From Amycolatopsis regifaucium (GTDB taxonomy: Bacteria > Actinomycetota > Actinomycetes > Mycobacteriales > Pseudonocardiaceae), in contig NZ_LQCI01000001.1 in assembly GCF_001613935.1 (NCBI RefSeq), positions 1-64,000 of the forward strand: DNA of 64,000 bases, read 5' to 3'. Below the pieces are notes generated by a model. The model was not told the origin of the DNA, searched no databases, and was given only the letters and a program-made list of their open reading frames with translations. Shown here in pieces: positions 18,093 through 26,253 of this stretch. Made by a program: the position numbers and the translations under genes. Each line of letters begins with the position of its first letter. The stretch's first letter is position 1.

Positions 18093-21000
18093 GTGCTCGT
18101 CGGCATGCCGCCGCCTCAGACCCCGCCGGACCGTCCGCTCCCGCCCGAACTGAGTCCGGCGACCTCGCACGGCTACAACTGCCGTTGTGTCGCAAGGCAT
18201 TTCGGCATCGATCCGGCCCCGTACGGCGAAGTGCCCGCGTGCTCGCTGTCCGAGGGCGAATACCGCAAACTGCTCAGGGAAGCCGCCAAGGTCCAAGACC
18301 AGGCCAAACGACTCGCCGCGGCGCGGAACGTCGCCGGCGCGCACCGCAAGTACGCGCGGATGCGGGAGATCGCGCAGAAACTCGACCGGACCGACCTCGA
18401 ACTCGCCGCCGTCAGCGATCTGGCCCACGTCTGCTACTCCGCGGGCGACCTGCGCAACGCGCGGCAATGCGCCGAGGCGGTGCTCCAAGTCTTCAAGGTG
18501 AGCGCCGCCGCCATCGTCCACTTCGGACAGTACACCGAGGCGCGGATGATCGAGGGTTCCCGGGAGGTCGCCGAACGCGTGCTCATCTCACTGGCCACGG
18601 AGGAAGGTGACGTCGCCAAGGCGCGTGAGCTGATCGCCGGGCAGCGCCGCCGGGCGGCGTTCCGCAAGGAAGCGGGACCGGAACAGTATCCGCCCGAGTT
18701 GCTCGACGTCCACGGCGCCGACGAGCTGGAACTGCGGATCTTCGACGTGCGCGTCCAGATCGCCGCGGGGGAGCTGGCGGAGGCGCGGGCCGCGCTCGAG
18801 GAGATCCTGGCGGCGTTGGACGTCCTCGCGGAAAAGGACGAGGTCCGCGAGCGGGCCGTCCTGCAGCAGGCCATGGCCAGGGCCGAACGTGCCCGGATCC
18901 TCCACGCGGGTGGTGAGGACGCGGACGCGCGGGCCGACCTGCTGAGGCTGAGCGCCCGGCACGCGGGCGCCCCCGTGGCCGCGAAGGCCGACATCGGGCT
19001 GGCGGAGGCGCGTGCCCTGGCCGGTGACTTCCCCGGCGCGGTCGCCGCGATCGTCGCCGCCCGCGACGAACTCGCGGCGGCGGGCCTGACCGGCGATGTC
19101 GCGGAGGCGAGCCACGCGCTGGGCACATTGCTGCTCTACGCGGGTGACGTCGGGCAGGCCAGGGCCCAGTTCGAGCACGCGAAGACGATCCGGACGGCCA
19201 ACGGTGACGTTCCGGGCCTGCGCCTCGTGGACACGGCGCTGGCCCGGTGCGCCGCGGCGGAAGGCGACTGGGTCGCGGCGGAGGAGCACGCGAACCGCGC
19301 CAGGGAATCGGCGCGCACGTCGGGGGACTGGTCCGACCACCTGCACACGGATTTCGTGGCGGCCACGATCGGGCTCGCCCGTGGGGAGGACCTGCGGGCG
19401 GTGCTGGATCTGGCGCTCCCGCTGACCCTCGCGGCGGCGGAGTACCGGTTCGAGTTCGTCTCGCCACCGGCGCGTACGGCCTGGGCGCGCGACATCGCGG
19501 CTCCGACGATGGCGTTGACACTGGCGTTGCTGGCCCAGTTGAAGGAGCCGAGGCTGGCAGCCGAGCTGATCGAGCGCACCTGCGCGGTCGGGGCGTACAC
19601 CGGGGTCGAGGGGCCGTCGCTCGGCCTGACCGGAGCGCTGCCGGCCCTCGAGGTCTCGCCGTCCACTGAGGACGAAAGGCTTCCCTTGGCGGCCCTGGGT
19701 TCCGTCACGTCGTCGCTGCCACTCCGGCTCGCTCCGCCGCCCGCCCTGCGCTGGTCGCCGTCCTCGCCCATGGAGCTGGACCCGTGGCTCCGCCTCGCCG
19801 CCGAGCGGTATCGCCTGCCACGGCCTGGCACGGAAACCGTCGAGACCTGGCCCGCCGCGCGGCCCGGCCGCGAGACGTTCCTCCTGCGGTTCGCCGACGC
19901 CGGCCACACCTTTCTCACCTGGCGGACCACCGAGGACCTCGACACCGTCCACACGCATCCGATCGACGCCGCCCTGGTCGGCACCGCTCGCGAGTACTTG
20001 GACGCCGCCTCGCCGACCCCGCACGACGGCGAGAGCGTCACCGACGCCGTCCGGCGGTCGCTGGGCGAAGAAGCCCTCGGCAGCCACGTCGGCGAGCAAC
20101 GCCTGGCCAGGGTCCTCGCCCTCAACCTCCTGCCCGCCGACTTGGTCGAACGGCTCCGGCTGGCCGCCGCCGGAGGAAACCGCCCGCTGCTGCGGATCCA
20201 GCCGTCGCCGAGCCTCGCCGGAGTTCCGTGGGGACTGCTCGCCCTGCCCGATCGGCGGGCCGATCACGTGCTGGACATCGGCGAGATCGGCTCCTGTTTC
20301 GACAGTGACGAGCGCGTTCTCGACGTCGCCGACGTCTCACTGCTCGCCCCGGCCGGGATCCCCCGCCGTCCACCCGCCGCCGACGGCCCGCCCGTCTACC
20401 TGCTCGATCCCCGCGTCCCCGGCCAGAGTGCCTTCGGCGAGCTGGGGTCCGTGCTCGGCAGGCAGGACGCGGCGTCGCCGCTGATCCGGCATCTGGACGC
20501 GCGGCTGGCCGAAGGCCCGGTCCTTCCCGCCGTCGCACGCGGGGTCGAGCTGGTCCGCCGCACCGACACCGACCGCCGTCTGCTCGCCGGCCTCCTGTCC
20601 CGGCCCTGTTCGCGGCTGGTGTTCGTGGGACACGTCAGCCGCGTCCGCGACGAGTACGGCGCGCAGACCGCGCTGCACCTGTCCTGTACGGCCGGTCTGC
20701 CCGGTACGGCGGCGCCGATCGGAACGCACCGGCCGTTCACCGCCGCCGACCTCGCACTGTCCGAAGTGGACACTATGCCCGCACGGGTGGCGCTGATCGG
20801 CTGCGCCAGCGCGAGCGACTTCGGACTGGCGGAGCCGTTCGGTGTGCTGCTCGCCGCTGTCGCGGCCGGAGCGGGCCTGGTCGCGGCGACGGTCTGGGCG
20901 CTGCCGACGTCGGCCGCGGTCCCTGGCGCGGACCCGATGTCCGAGCTGGTCATCGCCGTCGACACCGCCCTCGCCGGTGAGGATCCGGTCACCGAGCTCA

Positions 21001-21125
21001 ACGCCTGGCAGCGCGCGAAGCTCGCCCGCTGGCGCGAAAAGCCGGAACCGGCGGGCTCACCGGTCTTCTGGGCGGCCCTGACCTGCCTCGACGCCACCGA
21101 CGACGGGAAAACCTGGGTTCGGTAG
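18093..21125 (+). CDS. TPR-CHAT caspase-like protein
   Basis: 1010 residues from a GTG with GAGGAG seven bases upstream. Residues 25-50 hold a small Cys/His cluster (YNCRCVARHFG...PACSL). Residues from about 60 to 480 are TPR-like helical pairs (GDLRNARQCAEAVLQVFK, AGDVGQARAQFEHAKTIR). The C-terminal half is a CHAT domain of the caspase clan, with the putative catalytic His near 847 (LVFVGHVSRV) and Cys near 904 (ALIGCASASD), plus the TPSSA/SLAGVPWGLL segment typical of the fold. CHAT proteins are proteases or scaffolds in signalling and defence, such as TPR-CHAT of the type III-E CRISPR system. Both catalytic residues are intact here. Confidence 0.9.
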   Translation: MLVGMPPPQTPPDRPLPPELSPATSHGYNCRCVARHFGIDPAPYGEVPACSLSEGEYRKLLREAAKVQDQAKRLAAARNVAGAHRKYARMREIAQKLDRTDLELAAVSDLAHVCYSAGDLRNARQCAEAVLQVFKVSAAAIVHFGQYTEARMIEGSREVAERVLISLATEEGDVAKARELIAGQRRRAAFRKEAGPEQYPPELLDVHGADELELRIFDVRVQIAAGELAEARAALEEILAALDVLAEKDEVRERAVLQQAMARAERARILHAGGEDADARADLLRLSARHAGAPVAAKADIGLAEARALAGDFPGAVAAIVAARDELAAAGLTGDVAEASHALGTLLLYAGDVGQARAQFEHAKTIRTANGDVPGLRLVDTALARCAAAEGDWVAAEEHANRARESARTSGDWSDHLHTDFVAATIGLARGEDLRAVLDLALPLTLAAAEYRFEFVSPPARTAWARDIAAPTMALTLALLAQLKEPRLAAELIERTCAVGAYTGVEGPSLGLTGALPALEVSPSTEDERLPLAALGSVTSSLPLRLAPPPALRWSPSSPMELDPWLRLAAERYRLPRPGTETVETWPAARPGRETFLLRFADAGHTFLTWRTTEDLDTVHTHPIDAALVGTAREYLDAASPTPHDGESVTDAVRRSLGEEALGSHVGEQRLARVLALNLLPADLVERLRLAAAGGNRPLLRIQPSPSLAGVPWGLLALPDRRADHVLDIGEIGSCFDSDERVLDVADVSLLAPAGIPRRPPAADGPPVYLLDPRVPGQSAFGELGSVLGRQDAASPLIRHLDARLAEGPVLPAVARGVELVRRTDTDRRLLAGLLSRPCSRLVFVGHVSRVRDEYGAQTALHLSCTAGLPGTAAPIGTHRPFTAADLALSEVDTMPARVALIGCASASDFGLAEPFGVLLAAVAAGAGLVAATVWALPTSAAVPGADPMSELVIAVDTALAGEDPVTELNAWQRAKLARWREKPEPAGSPVFWAALTCLDATDDGKTWVR

Positions 21126-21183
21126 CGCACCGCCCCGCCGAAGCTGTGTCCAGCGAGAACGACACGGCGAAAGGCGGCACCCG

Positions 21184-21711
21184 ATGTTCAAGAAGATCCG
21201 CGACAAGATCAACGACGCGACGCAGCAGGGCATGGCGCGGGGTGCGCAGGACTTCCAGCGGCACGCCGAGCAGTTCCGGCAGGCGGCCGCCGCGCAGGGC
21301 CACGACATCACCCCGCAGCTGCCGACGCCGCAGCTGGCCGCGCAGGCGTTCCGGAACCTCGACGCCGACCCGGACATGGCGGCGTTCCTGGCCCTGCCGA
21401 TGGAGGAGCAGCTGCGCCAGCAGCGGGAACTGCAGGCCTACGGCACCGAACTGCGGCGGCTCTACGACACCTGCGAGCCCGCCACCCTGGTGATCCGCGC
21501 ACTGGAGCCGACCGGCCGGAAGATCGCCGGGCAGGCGCAGTACACCGCGACCCTCGAGGTCACCCGCGCCGACGGCACCACCTACGAGACGGTGACCCCG
21601 CTGATCGCGCCGCTGGCGACGGTCCAGCAGTACGCGCCCGGCACCCGGCACGAGGCCAGGGTGGACCCCGCCGACCCCGCGAAGGTCGCTGTCTTCGGCC
21701 CGATCGCGTAA
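21184..21711 (+). CDS. Small soluble protein with DUF3592-like C-terminus
   Basis: 175 residues. The N-terminal 90 are charged helix (MFKKIRDKINDATQQGMARG...) with Gln-rich coils. The last 80 form a beta-rich unit ending GTRHEARVDPADPAKVAVF, comparable to the V-x-YDPxDPxxV ending of the next protein. No membrane segment is visible. It lies 58 bases after the CHAT gene and 10 before the membrane gene at 21722, so it may belong to the same transcript. Confidence 0.7.
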   Translation: MFKKIRDKINDATQQGMARGAQDFQRHAEQFRQAAAAQGHDITPQLPTPQLAAQAFRNLDADPDMAAFLALPMEEQLRQQRELQAYGTELRRLYDTCEPATLVIRALEPTGRKIAGQAQYTATLEVTRADGTTYETVTPLIAPLATVQQYAPGTRHEARVDPADPAKVAVFGPIA

Positions 21712-21721
21712 GGGGGCGGAA

Positions 21722-22585
21722 ATGGTGTTCGGGTCCTTCGAGTTCGGCCTGCCGGGCGATCCCCGGCAGGCCGGCCGTCCCGGCCTGCGCCTGTGGCTGC
21801 TCGGCGTGCCGACGACGCTCGCGTGGGCGGTCGTGGGCTGGTCCGGCGCACTCGGGCTGCTGGACGGCTTCCGGCTGATGTCGCTCAACCGCGTCGACGC
21901 GTGGGGTGCCGACAAGGGACCGGCGGTTTCGCTCGTCCTGTTGTTCAGCATCTCGATCACGGTCGCCTCGTCGCTCGGCTTCGCGATGCTGTGGGGCGGC
22001 GGGATGTCGTTGCGGGGAATGGGGGTCGGCTTCCGCGCGAGCTCACTCGCGGCGTCTCTCGGGGTGGCGCTGGGCAGTGGCGTCGCGATTCCTTCGTGGA
22101 CCCCGCCGGAGGCGGTGGGGCAGCGGCTGCCGGTCGGCCGTGGCGCGGCCGAACCCTGGACCGACGTCGACTGGGTCGTCTACTACGAGCCGTATCTCCT
22201 GCCGGGGGTGGCCGGGGTGACGGCGCTGGTGATGGTCATGGTGCTGGGGCGGGCGTTCGTCACCAAGGCGGAGGCGGACGACCGTGCGCAGGCACTGGCG
22301 CAGACCGGCCGCCAGGTGATCGGCCACGTCGTCGGCGTCGAGTTCACGAACGTCTGGGTGATGGGGAACCCCCGCTTCACCGTGCAGGTCCGGTTCCCCA
22401 CGGACGCCGGGGAGCGGACGGTGACCACGACGATGATCTCTCCGCCGCTGCAGGCCCCGTCCCGGGGTTCGACGGTGAAGGTCACTTATGACCCACGCGA
22501 CCCCGACACGGTCCAGGTGGACCCGGATCCGGCTGATCGGGCAGCGGGCGGAAATTTCGGTGCCTTTCTTCCCCCGCTGTTCTGA
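21722..22585 (+). CDS. Four-helix membrane protein with DUF3592-like domain, relative of the 6808 gene
   Basis: 287 residues. Four hydrophobic helices (about residues 25-50, 75-100, 108-125 and 160-185) are followed by a coil (KAEADDRAQALAQTGRQVIG) and a cytosolic beta domain ending VTYDPRDPDTVQVD. Helix placement, the WVVYYEP motif before helix four and the GRxV linker match the 6808-7656 protein, so the two are probably paralogues. AAGGGGGCGG before the ATG fits a ribosome site. Function unknown. Confidence 0.75.
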   Translation: MVFGSFEFGLPGDPRQAGRPGLRLWLLGVPTTLAWAVVGWSGALGLLDGFRLMSLNRVDAWGADKGPAVSLVLLFSISITVASSLGFAMLWGGGMSLRGMGVGFRASSLAASLGVALGSGVAIPSWTPPEAVGQRLPVGRGAAEPWTDVDWVVYYEPYLLPGVAGVTALVMVMVLGRAFVTKAEADDRAQALAQTGRQVIGHVVGVEFTNVWVMGNPRFTVQVRFPTDAGERTVTTTMISPPLQAPSRGSTVKVTYDPRDPDTVQVDPDPADRAAGGNFGAFLPPLF

Positions 22586-22605
22586 CCGCCCCCTACACTC
22601 GCGCG

Positions 22606-23919
22606 ATGGACGAACAGACGGCAGAGGTGTCCACCGCGCCAGCGGTGCGCAAGGCGATGATCCGGCTGGTCCCGTTACTCGGGCTGCTCTACCTGCTCAA
22701 CTATCTCGACCGGGTCAACGTCGGGTTCGCGGCGCTCACCATGAACGCCGACCTCGGCATCAGCTCGGCGGCCTACGGGCTCGGCGCGGGCCTGTTCTTC
22801 GTGGGGTACTTCTTCTTCGAAGTACCCAGCAACGTGATCCTGCACAAGGTCGGTGCCCGGATCTGGATCGCGCGGATCATGGTCACCTGGGGGATCGTCG
22901 CCTCGGCGACCGCGTTCATCCAGGGCGAGATCGGCTTCTACATCGTTCGGGTGCTGCTCGGTATCGCCGAAGCCGGTTTCTTCCCCGGCATCATCCTGTA
23001 CCTGACCTACTGGTTCCCGCGTAAGCAGCGAGCGAAGATCGTCGCGCTGTTCTTCCTCGCGGTACCGCTCTCGTCGGTCATCGGCAGTCCGGTCTCCTCC
23101 CTGCTCATCAAACACGGCGACGGCGCCTTGGGCTTCGACGCCGGCTGGCGGTTCATGTTCTTCGCCGAAGGCGTGCCTTCGATCCTGCTCGGCGTGGCGG
23201 TGTTCTTCCTGCTGCCGAGCAAACCGAAGGACGCGAAGTGGCTGACCCCGGGGGAGCGCACGGCGTTGCAGTCGGCCATCGACGCGGAAGACACCCGTGA
23301 GGTCGGCAAGGAGGTCAGCACGCGATCGGCACTGACCGATCCGCGCGTGCTCGCGCTGAGCGCCGTCTACTTCGGGATCATCTTCGGCCTCTACGTGCTC
23401 GCGTTCTTCCTCCCGCAGGTGATCAAGGGCTTCCAGCAACAGTTCCAGACCGACTACAGCATCGTCGAGATCGGGCTCATCACGGCGATCCCGTACGCGG
23501 TGGCCGCCGTGGCCATGGTGTTGTGGGCACGGCATTCGGACCGCACCGGCGAACGGGCCGGGCACGTCGCCATCCCCGCTTTCGTCGGCGCGATCGCGAT
23601 CGCCGTCGCGCTGTACCTCGGCTCCCCGCTGTGGGTGATGATCGCGGTGACCATCTGCGCGGTCGGGGTGTTCACCGCCATCCCGGTGTTCTGGCAGCTG
23701 CCCAACGCCTTCCTCACCGGAGTCGGCGCCGCCGCGGGGATCGGCTTGATCAACTCCTTCGGCAACCTGTCGGGCTTCGTCGGTCCCTACCTCACCGGCT
23801 GGCTGCAGGGGCTGACCGGCAGCTTCCGCGCCGGGATGTGGGCCGTCGCGTTCTTCATGGCGATGGCGGGCTTCATCGCGCTGTCCTTCCGCCACAAGGA
23901 CAAACGCGCGATCAAGTGA
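22606..23919 (+). CDS. MFS transporter of the anion:cation symporter (ACS) family
   Basis: 437 residues with 12 predicted helices. The N-terminal signature LLYLLNYLDRVNVGFAALTM and the FFVGYFFFEVPSNVILHKVGAR loop are typical of ACS transporters for organic anions such as tartrate, glucarate or aromatic acids. A central loop (about 195-245) separates the two six-helix halves. The substrate cannot be told from sequence alone. It follows the DUF3592-like gene by 20 bases and overlaps the convergent MBL-fold pseudogene by eight. Confidence 0.9.
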   Translation: MDEQTAEVSTAPAVRKAMIRLVPLLGLLYLLNYLDRVNVGFAALTMNADLGISSAAYGLGAGLFFVGYFFFEVPSNVILHKVGARIWIARIMVTWGIVASATAFIQGEIGFYIVRVLLGIAEAGFFPGIILYLTYWFPRKQRAKIVALFFLAVPLSSVIGSPVSSLLIKHGDGALGFDAGWRFMFFAEGVPSILLGVAVFFLLPSKPKDAKWLTPGERTALQSAIDAEDTREVGKEVSTRSALTDPRVLALSAVYFGIIFGLYVLAFFLPQVIKGFQQQFQTDYSIVEIGLITAIPYAVAAVAMVLWARHSDRTGERAGHVAIPAFVGAIAIAVALYLGSPLWVMIAVTICAVGVFTAIPVFWQLPNAFLTGVGAAAGIGLINSFGNLSGFVGPYLTGWLQGLTGSFRAGMWAVAFFMAMAGFIALSFRHKDKRAIK

Positions 23920-24458
23920 GGTGGTCGAAGTCGTCGTTCACCCACCGGATATGGGTTTCGGCGCTGCGGCGCACGACGGCACGGGCGTCCTGATCGACGG
24001 TGTCACCGCCGAGGGTGTAGAACCGGTCGTAGGTGAAGTCGTCGAGCCGGTCGACGATGCGGCGTACCACGGCGGCGGACATCGGGATGTGCTTGGGGAA
24101 GTTACGCTGGAACGACACCCGGTTCGGCGCGAGCCCGCCACTGATCGTGTCCCCGGCCAGGATGCTGCCGTCCGGCGTGCGCGCCACGGCGCTGCCGCGC
24201 ATATGCCCGCCGAGCCGGATGAGTTCCAGGCCCGGCGACGGTTCGCTGTGCTCGTCCCAGAACGCGAAGGCCGGGTCGGGCGCGGGGAGCCAAGGTCTTG
24301 TGCGGCGCGGAGATCAGTTCCTCGTGGGTCCACCAGCGCCCGGTGTGCGGGCCGAGGTCTCCGGCTTCTTCGATGCCGACCTCGCCGCGGTCGAGTACGC
24401 ACCGGGGCGGCTCCGCGGTGGCTGGATGTTCGATACCGCACCTGTCGCAAATCCACAT
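23912..24458 (-). pseudogene. MBL-fold hydrolase with the catalytic core deleted and frame broken
   Basis: The N-terminus (MWICDRCGIEHP..., a degenerate zinc ribbon; WWTHEELISAPHK) runs from 24458. Near 24285-24295 the frame changes, and the text resumes at PAPDPAFAFWDEHSEPSPG, LIRLGGHMRGSAV, GDTISGG, continuing to HIRWVNDDFDHLT. From recall of this actinobacterial family, about 80 residues that normally contain the H-x-H-x-D-H metal motif are missing between the two parts. The second cysteine pair of the ribbon is also incomplete. An inactivating internal deletion is the simplest reading. Confidence 0.75.
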
Positions 24459-24472
24459 GATCGACAGCTTGC

Positions 24473-24494
24473 GACCTCCAGTGCGCTGGAGGTC
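24473..24494. repeat. Perfect nine-base hairpin
   Basis: GACCTCCAG (24473-24481) and CTGGAGGTC (24486-24494) pair around a TGCG loop, just upstream of the MBL-fold remnant and downstream of the next hairpin. It is either a terminator element or a regulatory dyad. Confidence 0.4.
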
Positions 24495-24500
24495 AAAACG

Positions 24501-24535
24501 CGTCTTCCCCCGGCTCGCCGAGCCGGGGGAAGACG
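24501..24535 (-). terminator. Terminator of the DUF6801-like secreted protein gene
   Basis: A 15-17 base self-complementary stem whose left arm, CGTCTTCCCCCGGCTCG (24501-24517), pairs with 24519-24535. It lies five bases beyond the stop of the secreted protein gene (minus strand). Confidence 0.75.
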
Positions 24536-24540
24536 GGTGG

Positions 24541-25137
24541 TCAGCTGACGGTCGTCTTGCCGAGGACGGCGTCCTGGTCGGGCGGGTCGAGGGTGAGGTC
24601 GACGTCGAATTCACCGAGCGAGCTGTCGGTCTTGATGTGCGAGGTCGCCGCGGCGTCCACGCTGCTGGTCGCGTCACCGGCCGGGGTACCCGCCGGGATG
24701 GTGAAGTCGACCTTGCCCGTCGCGGTGAACTTCAGCGAACCCTCGGCGGGCACCTCGGTGTCCGGGATCGGCAGCTCGATGGGGATGGCCACCTTCTGCT
24801 CGCCGAGCGTGATGTTGACCTTCGAGCTGATCGTGCCGGAGAGCTTCTTCGCGCCGACCAGCCGGAGCCCGTCGCCCGCGGCCTGCCCGGAATCGACGTC
24901 CAGGGTGAACGGCACCGAAATCGGTTCCCCGGCCTTCGCGGCCGCCGGGATTTCGGCCTTCACGACCACCGCGACCTTCTGGTCGCCGATGATGGGGAAG
25001 CCGCCCTTGTACGTGAGGTTCTTTTCGACGGCGGCCGCGGTCCCGGCGGCGGAAAGCAGCACGGTTCCCGCCACCGCGGCGGCGATGCCGGCCGCGCAGA
25101 ACCGGCGAACGCCCTTCCGTACGAGGGTTTCCGTCAT
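24541..25137 (-). CDS. Secreted DUF6801-like protein
   Basis: 198 residues with a Sec signal ending near residue 36 (AAGTAAA). The mature part begins EKNLTYKGGFPIIGDQKVAV and is a two-layer beta-sandwich-like repeat, with LDVDSGQAAGDGLRLVGAKK and KFTATGKVDFTIPAGTPAG; this resembles the DUF6801 family of actinobacterial exported proteins. There are no cysteines in the mature chain and no anchor. Its role is unknown, possibly cell-surface associated. A strong hairpin directly follows. Confidence 0.75.
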   Translation of the reverse strand: MTETLVRKGVRRFCAAGIAAAVAGTVLLSAAGTAAAVEKNLTYKGGFPIIGDQKVAVVVKAEIPAAAKAGEPISVPFTLDVDSGQAAGDGLRLVGAKKLSGTISSKVNITLGEQKVAIPIELPIPDTEVPAEGSLKFTATGKVDFTIPAGTPAGDATSSVDAAATSHIKTDSSLGEFDVDLTLDPPDQDAVLGKTTVS

Positions 25138-25372
25138 TTTCAGGTCCTTTCGTCGTTGAATGGGCTCGAAGCCGAATGTAGGTGGAAAGTCACCAACGAG
25201 GAAAGGAAAAGATCTCTCGCGTTTTCTTTACGCGCCGATCTTGTCACGTGTACACGGAACAATATTGTCGTGAATTGTCATGCGAAGGCATAAAGGGGAA
25301 ACGCGGGCGGGATTCTTGTCACCCCGGTGACAGGTGGCCGGTTCCGGTGGCGGGCGGGCTATCGTCTTGATC
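25138..25372. promoter_or_regulatory. AT-rich divergent region with two adjacent perfect palindromes
   Basis: This lies between the secreted protein gene and the cyclase gene. CGTGTACACG (25247-25256) and ACAATATTGT (25259-25268) are perfect ten-base palindromes two bases apart, in the most AT-rich stretch of the neighbourhood. They are plausible regulator sites; no gene is present. Confidence 0.4.
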
Positions 25373-26149
25373 GTGACCGACCGACCCGAGCCGTGGCACC
25401 TCCGGACCCGCCGCTTCCTGCGCGCGACGGACCAGCGAGGCGAGCTGGTGCGCGGTGCGCGGTTCCTGCGGAGGCTCGTCCCCGGTGACGACCCGCTCGC
25501 GCCGTCGACGAGCCGCTCGTCCGACCGGCTCGCGCGGCTGCTCGCCGAGGCGGGCGCCGACCGGCCCAGCGCGACCCGTGAGCTGGGGCTGGCCGCCGTG
25601 CAGGCGTGGAAGGCCCTCAGGCGGACCGGAACGCAGCCGAGGGCGGCGAACGGGGTCACGGTGCTGTTCACCGACCTCGTCGGCTTCTCGACCTGGGCAC
25701 TGCACGCCGGCGACGACCGCGTTCTCGAACTGCTCCGCGCGGTCTCCGACGTCACCGAATCGATCGTCACCGGGCATCGCGGCAGCATCGTCAAAGGGCT
25801 CGGCGACGGCGTGATGGCCGTGTTCGCCGACCCGGGCGAAGCGGTGAAAGCCGCCTACGAAACGTGCTCCGCCGTGAGCGTGATCAAGGCCGAGGGTTAC
25901 CTGCCGCACCTGCGTGCGGGCCTGCATCGAGGAAACCCGCAGCGGGTCGGCGACGACTACCTCGGCGTCGACGTGAACATCGCCGCCCGGATCATGGCGG
26001 CCGCGGACGGCGACGAGGTACTGGCCAGTGGAAGCGTCGTCGAGGAACTCGACGCGGACACGGTCACCGTGCGGCCACGCCGGAATTTCCGCGCCAAGGG
26101 CACGCCGAAGGATCTGCGCGTCTACCGCGTCGTCCCGCGCTACTCGTGA
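25373..26149 (+). CDS. Class III adenylate/guanylate cyclase-domain protein
   Basis: 258 residues from the GTG at 25373; an in-frame GTG at 25334 is possible. The N-terminal 95 residues are helical, possibly regulatory. The cyclase domain follows with VTVLFTDLVGFSTWA (first metal Asp), GSIVKGLGDGVMAVF (second metal Asp) and LGVDVNIAARIMAAADGDEV. Both metal-binding aspartates are present, so activity is plausible; product specificity is unclear. It stands alone, and its TGA stop lies inside the left arm of a perfect palindromic repeat. Confidence 0.87.
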   Translation: MTDRPEPWHLRTRRFLRATDQRGELVRGARFLRRLVPGDDPLAPSTSRSSDRLARLLAEAGADRPSATRELGLAAVQAWKALRRTGTQPRAANGVTVLFTDLVGFSTWALHAGDDRVLELLRAVSDVTESIVTGHRGSIVKGLGDGVMAVFADPGEAVKAAYETCSAVSVIKAEGYLPHLRAGLHRGNPQRVGDDYLGVDVNIAARIMAAADGDEVLASGSVVEELDADTVTVRPRRNFRAKGTPKDLRVYRVVPRYS

Positions 26150-26193
26150 AGGCCTCCTTCCCTACGCTCAAGGTAGGGAAGGAGGCCTTCACG
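26145..26193. repeat. Perfect 21-base palindromic repeat (GAAGGCCTCCTT family)
   Basis: The arm CGTGAAGGCCTCCTTCCCTAC (26145-26165) pairs without mismatch with 26173-26193 around a seven-base loop. It supplies the stop codon of the cyclase gene (TGA at 26147-26149) and sits between convergent genes, so it can act as a bidirectional terminator. Related sequence occurs at 14781-15016. Confidence 0.8.
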
Positions 26194-26253
26194 ACGCGGG
26201 CCTGGACTGGTCGACGAAGGCCGACCGACCCTCGACGTCCACAGGGGTTTCGC

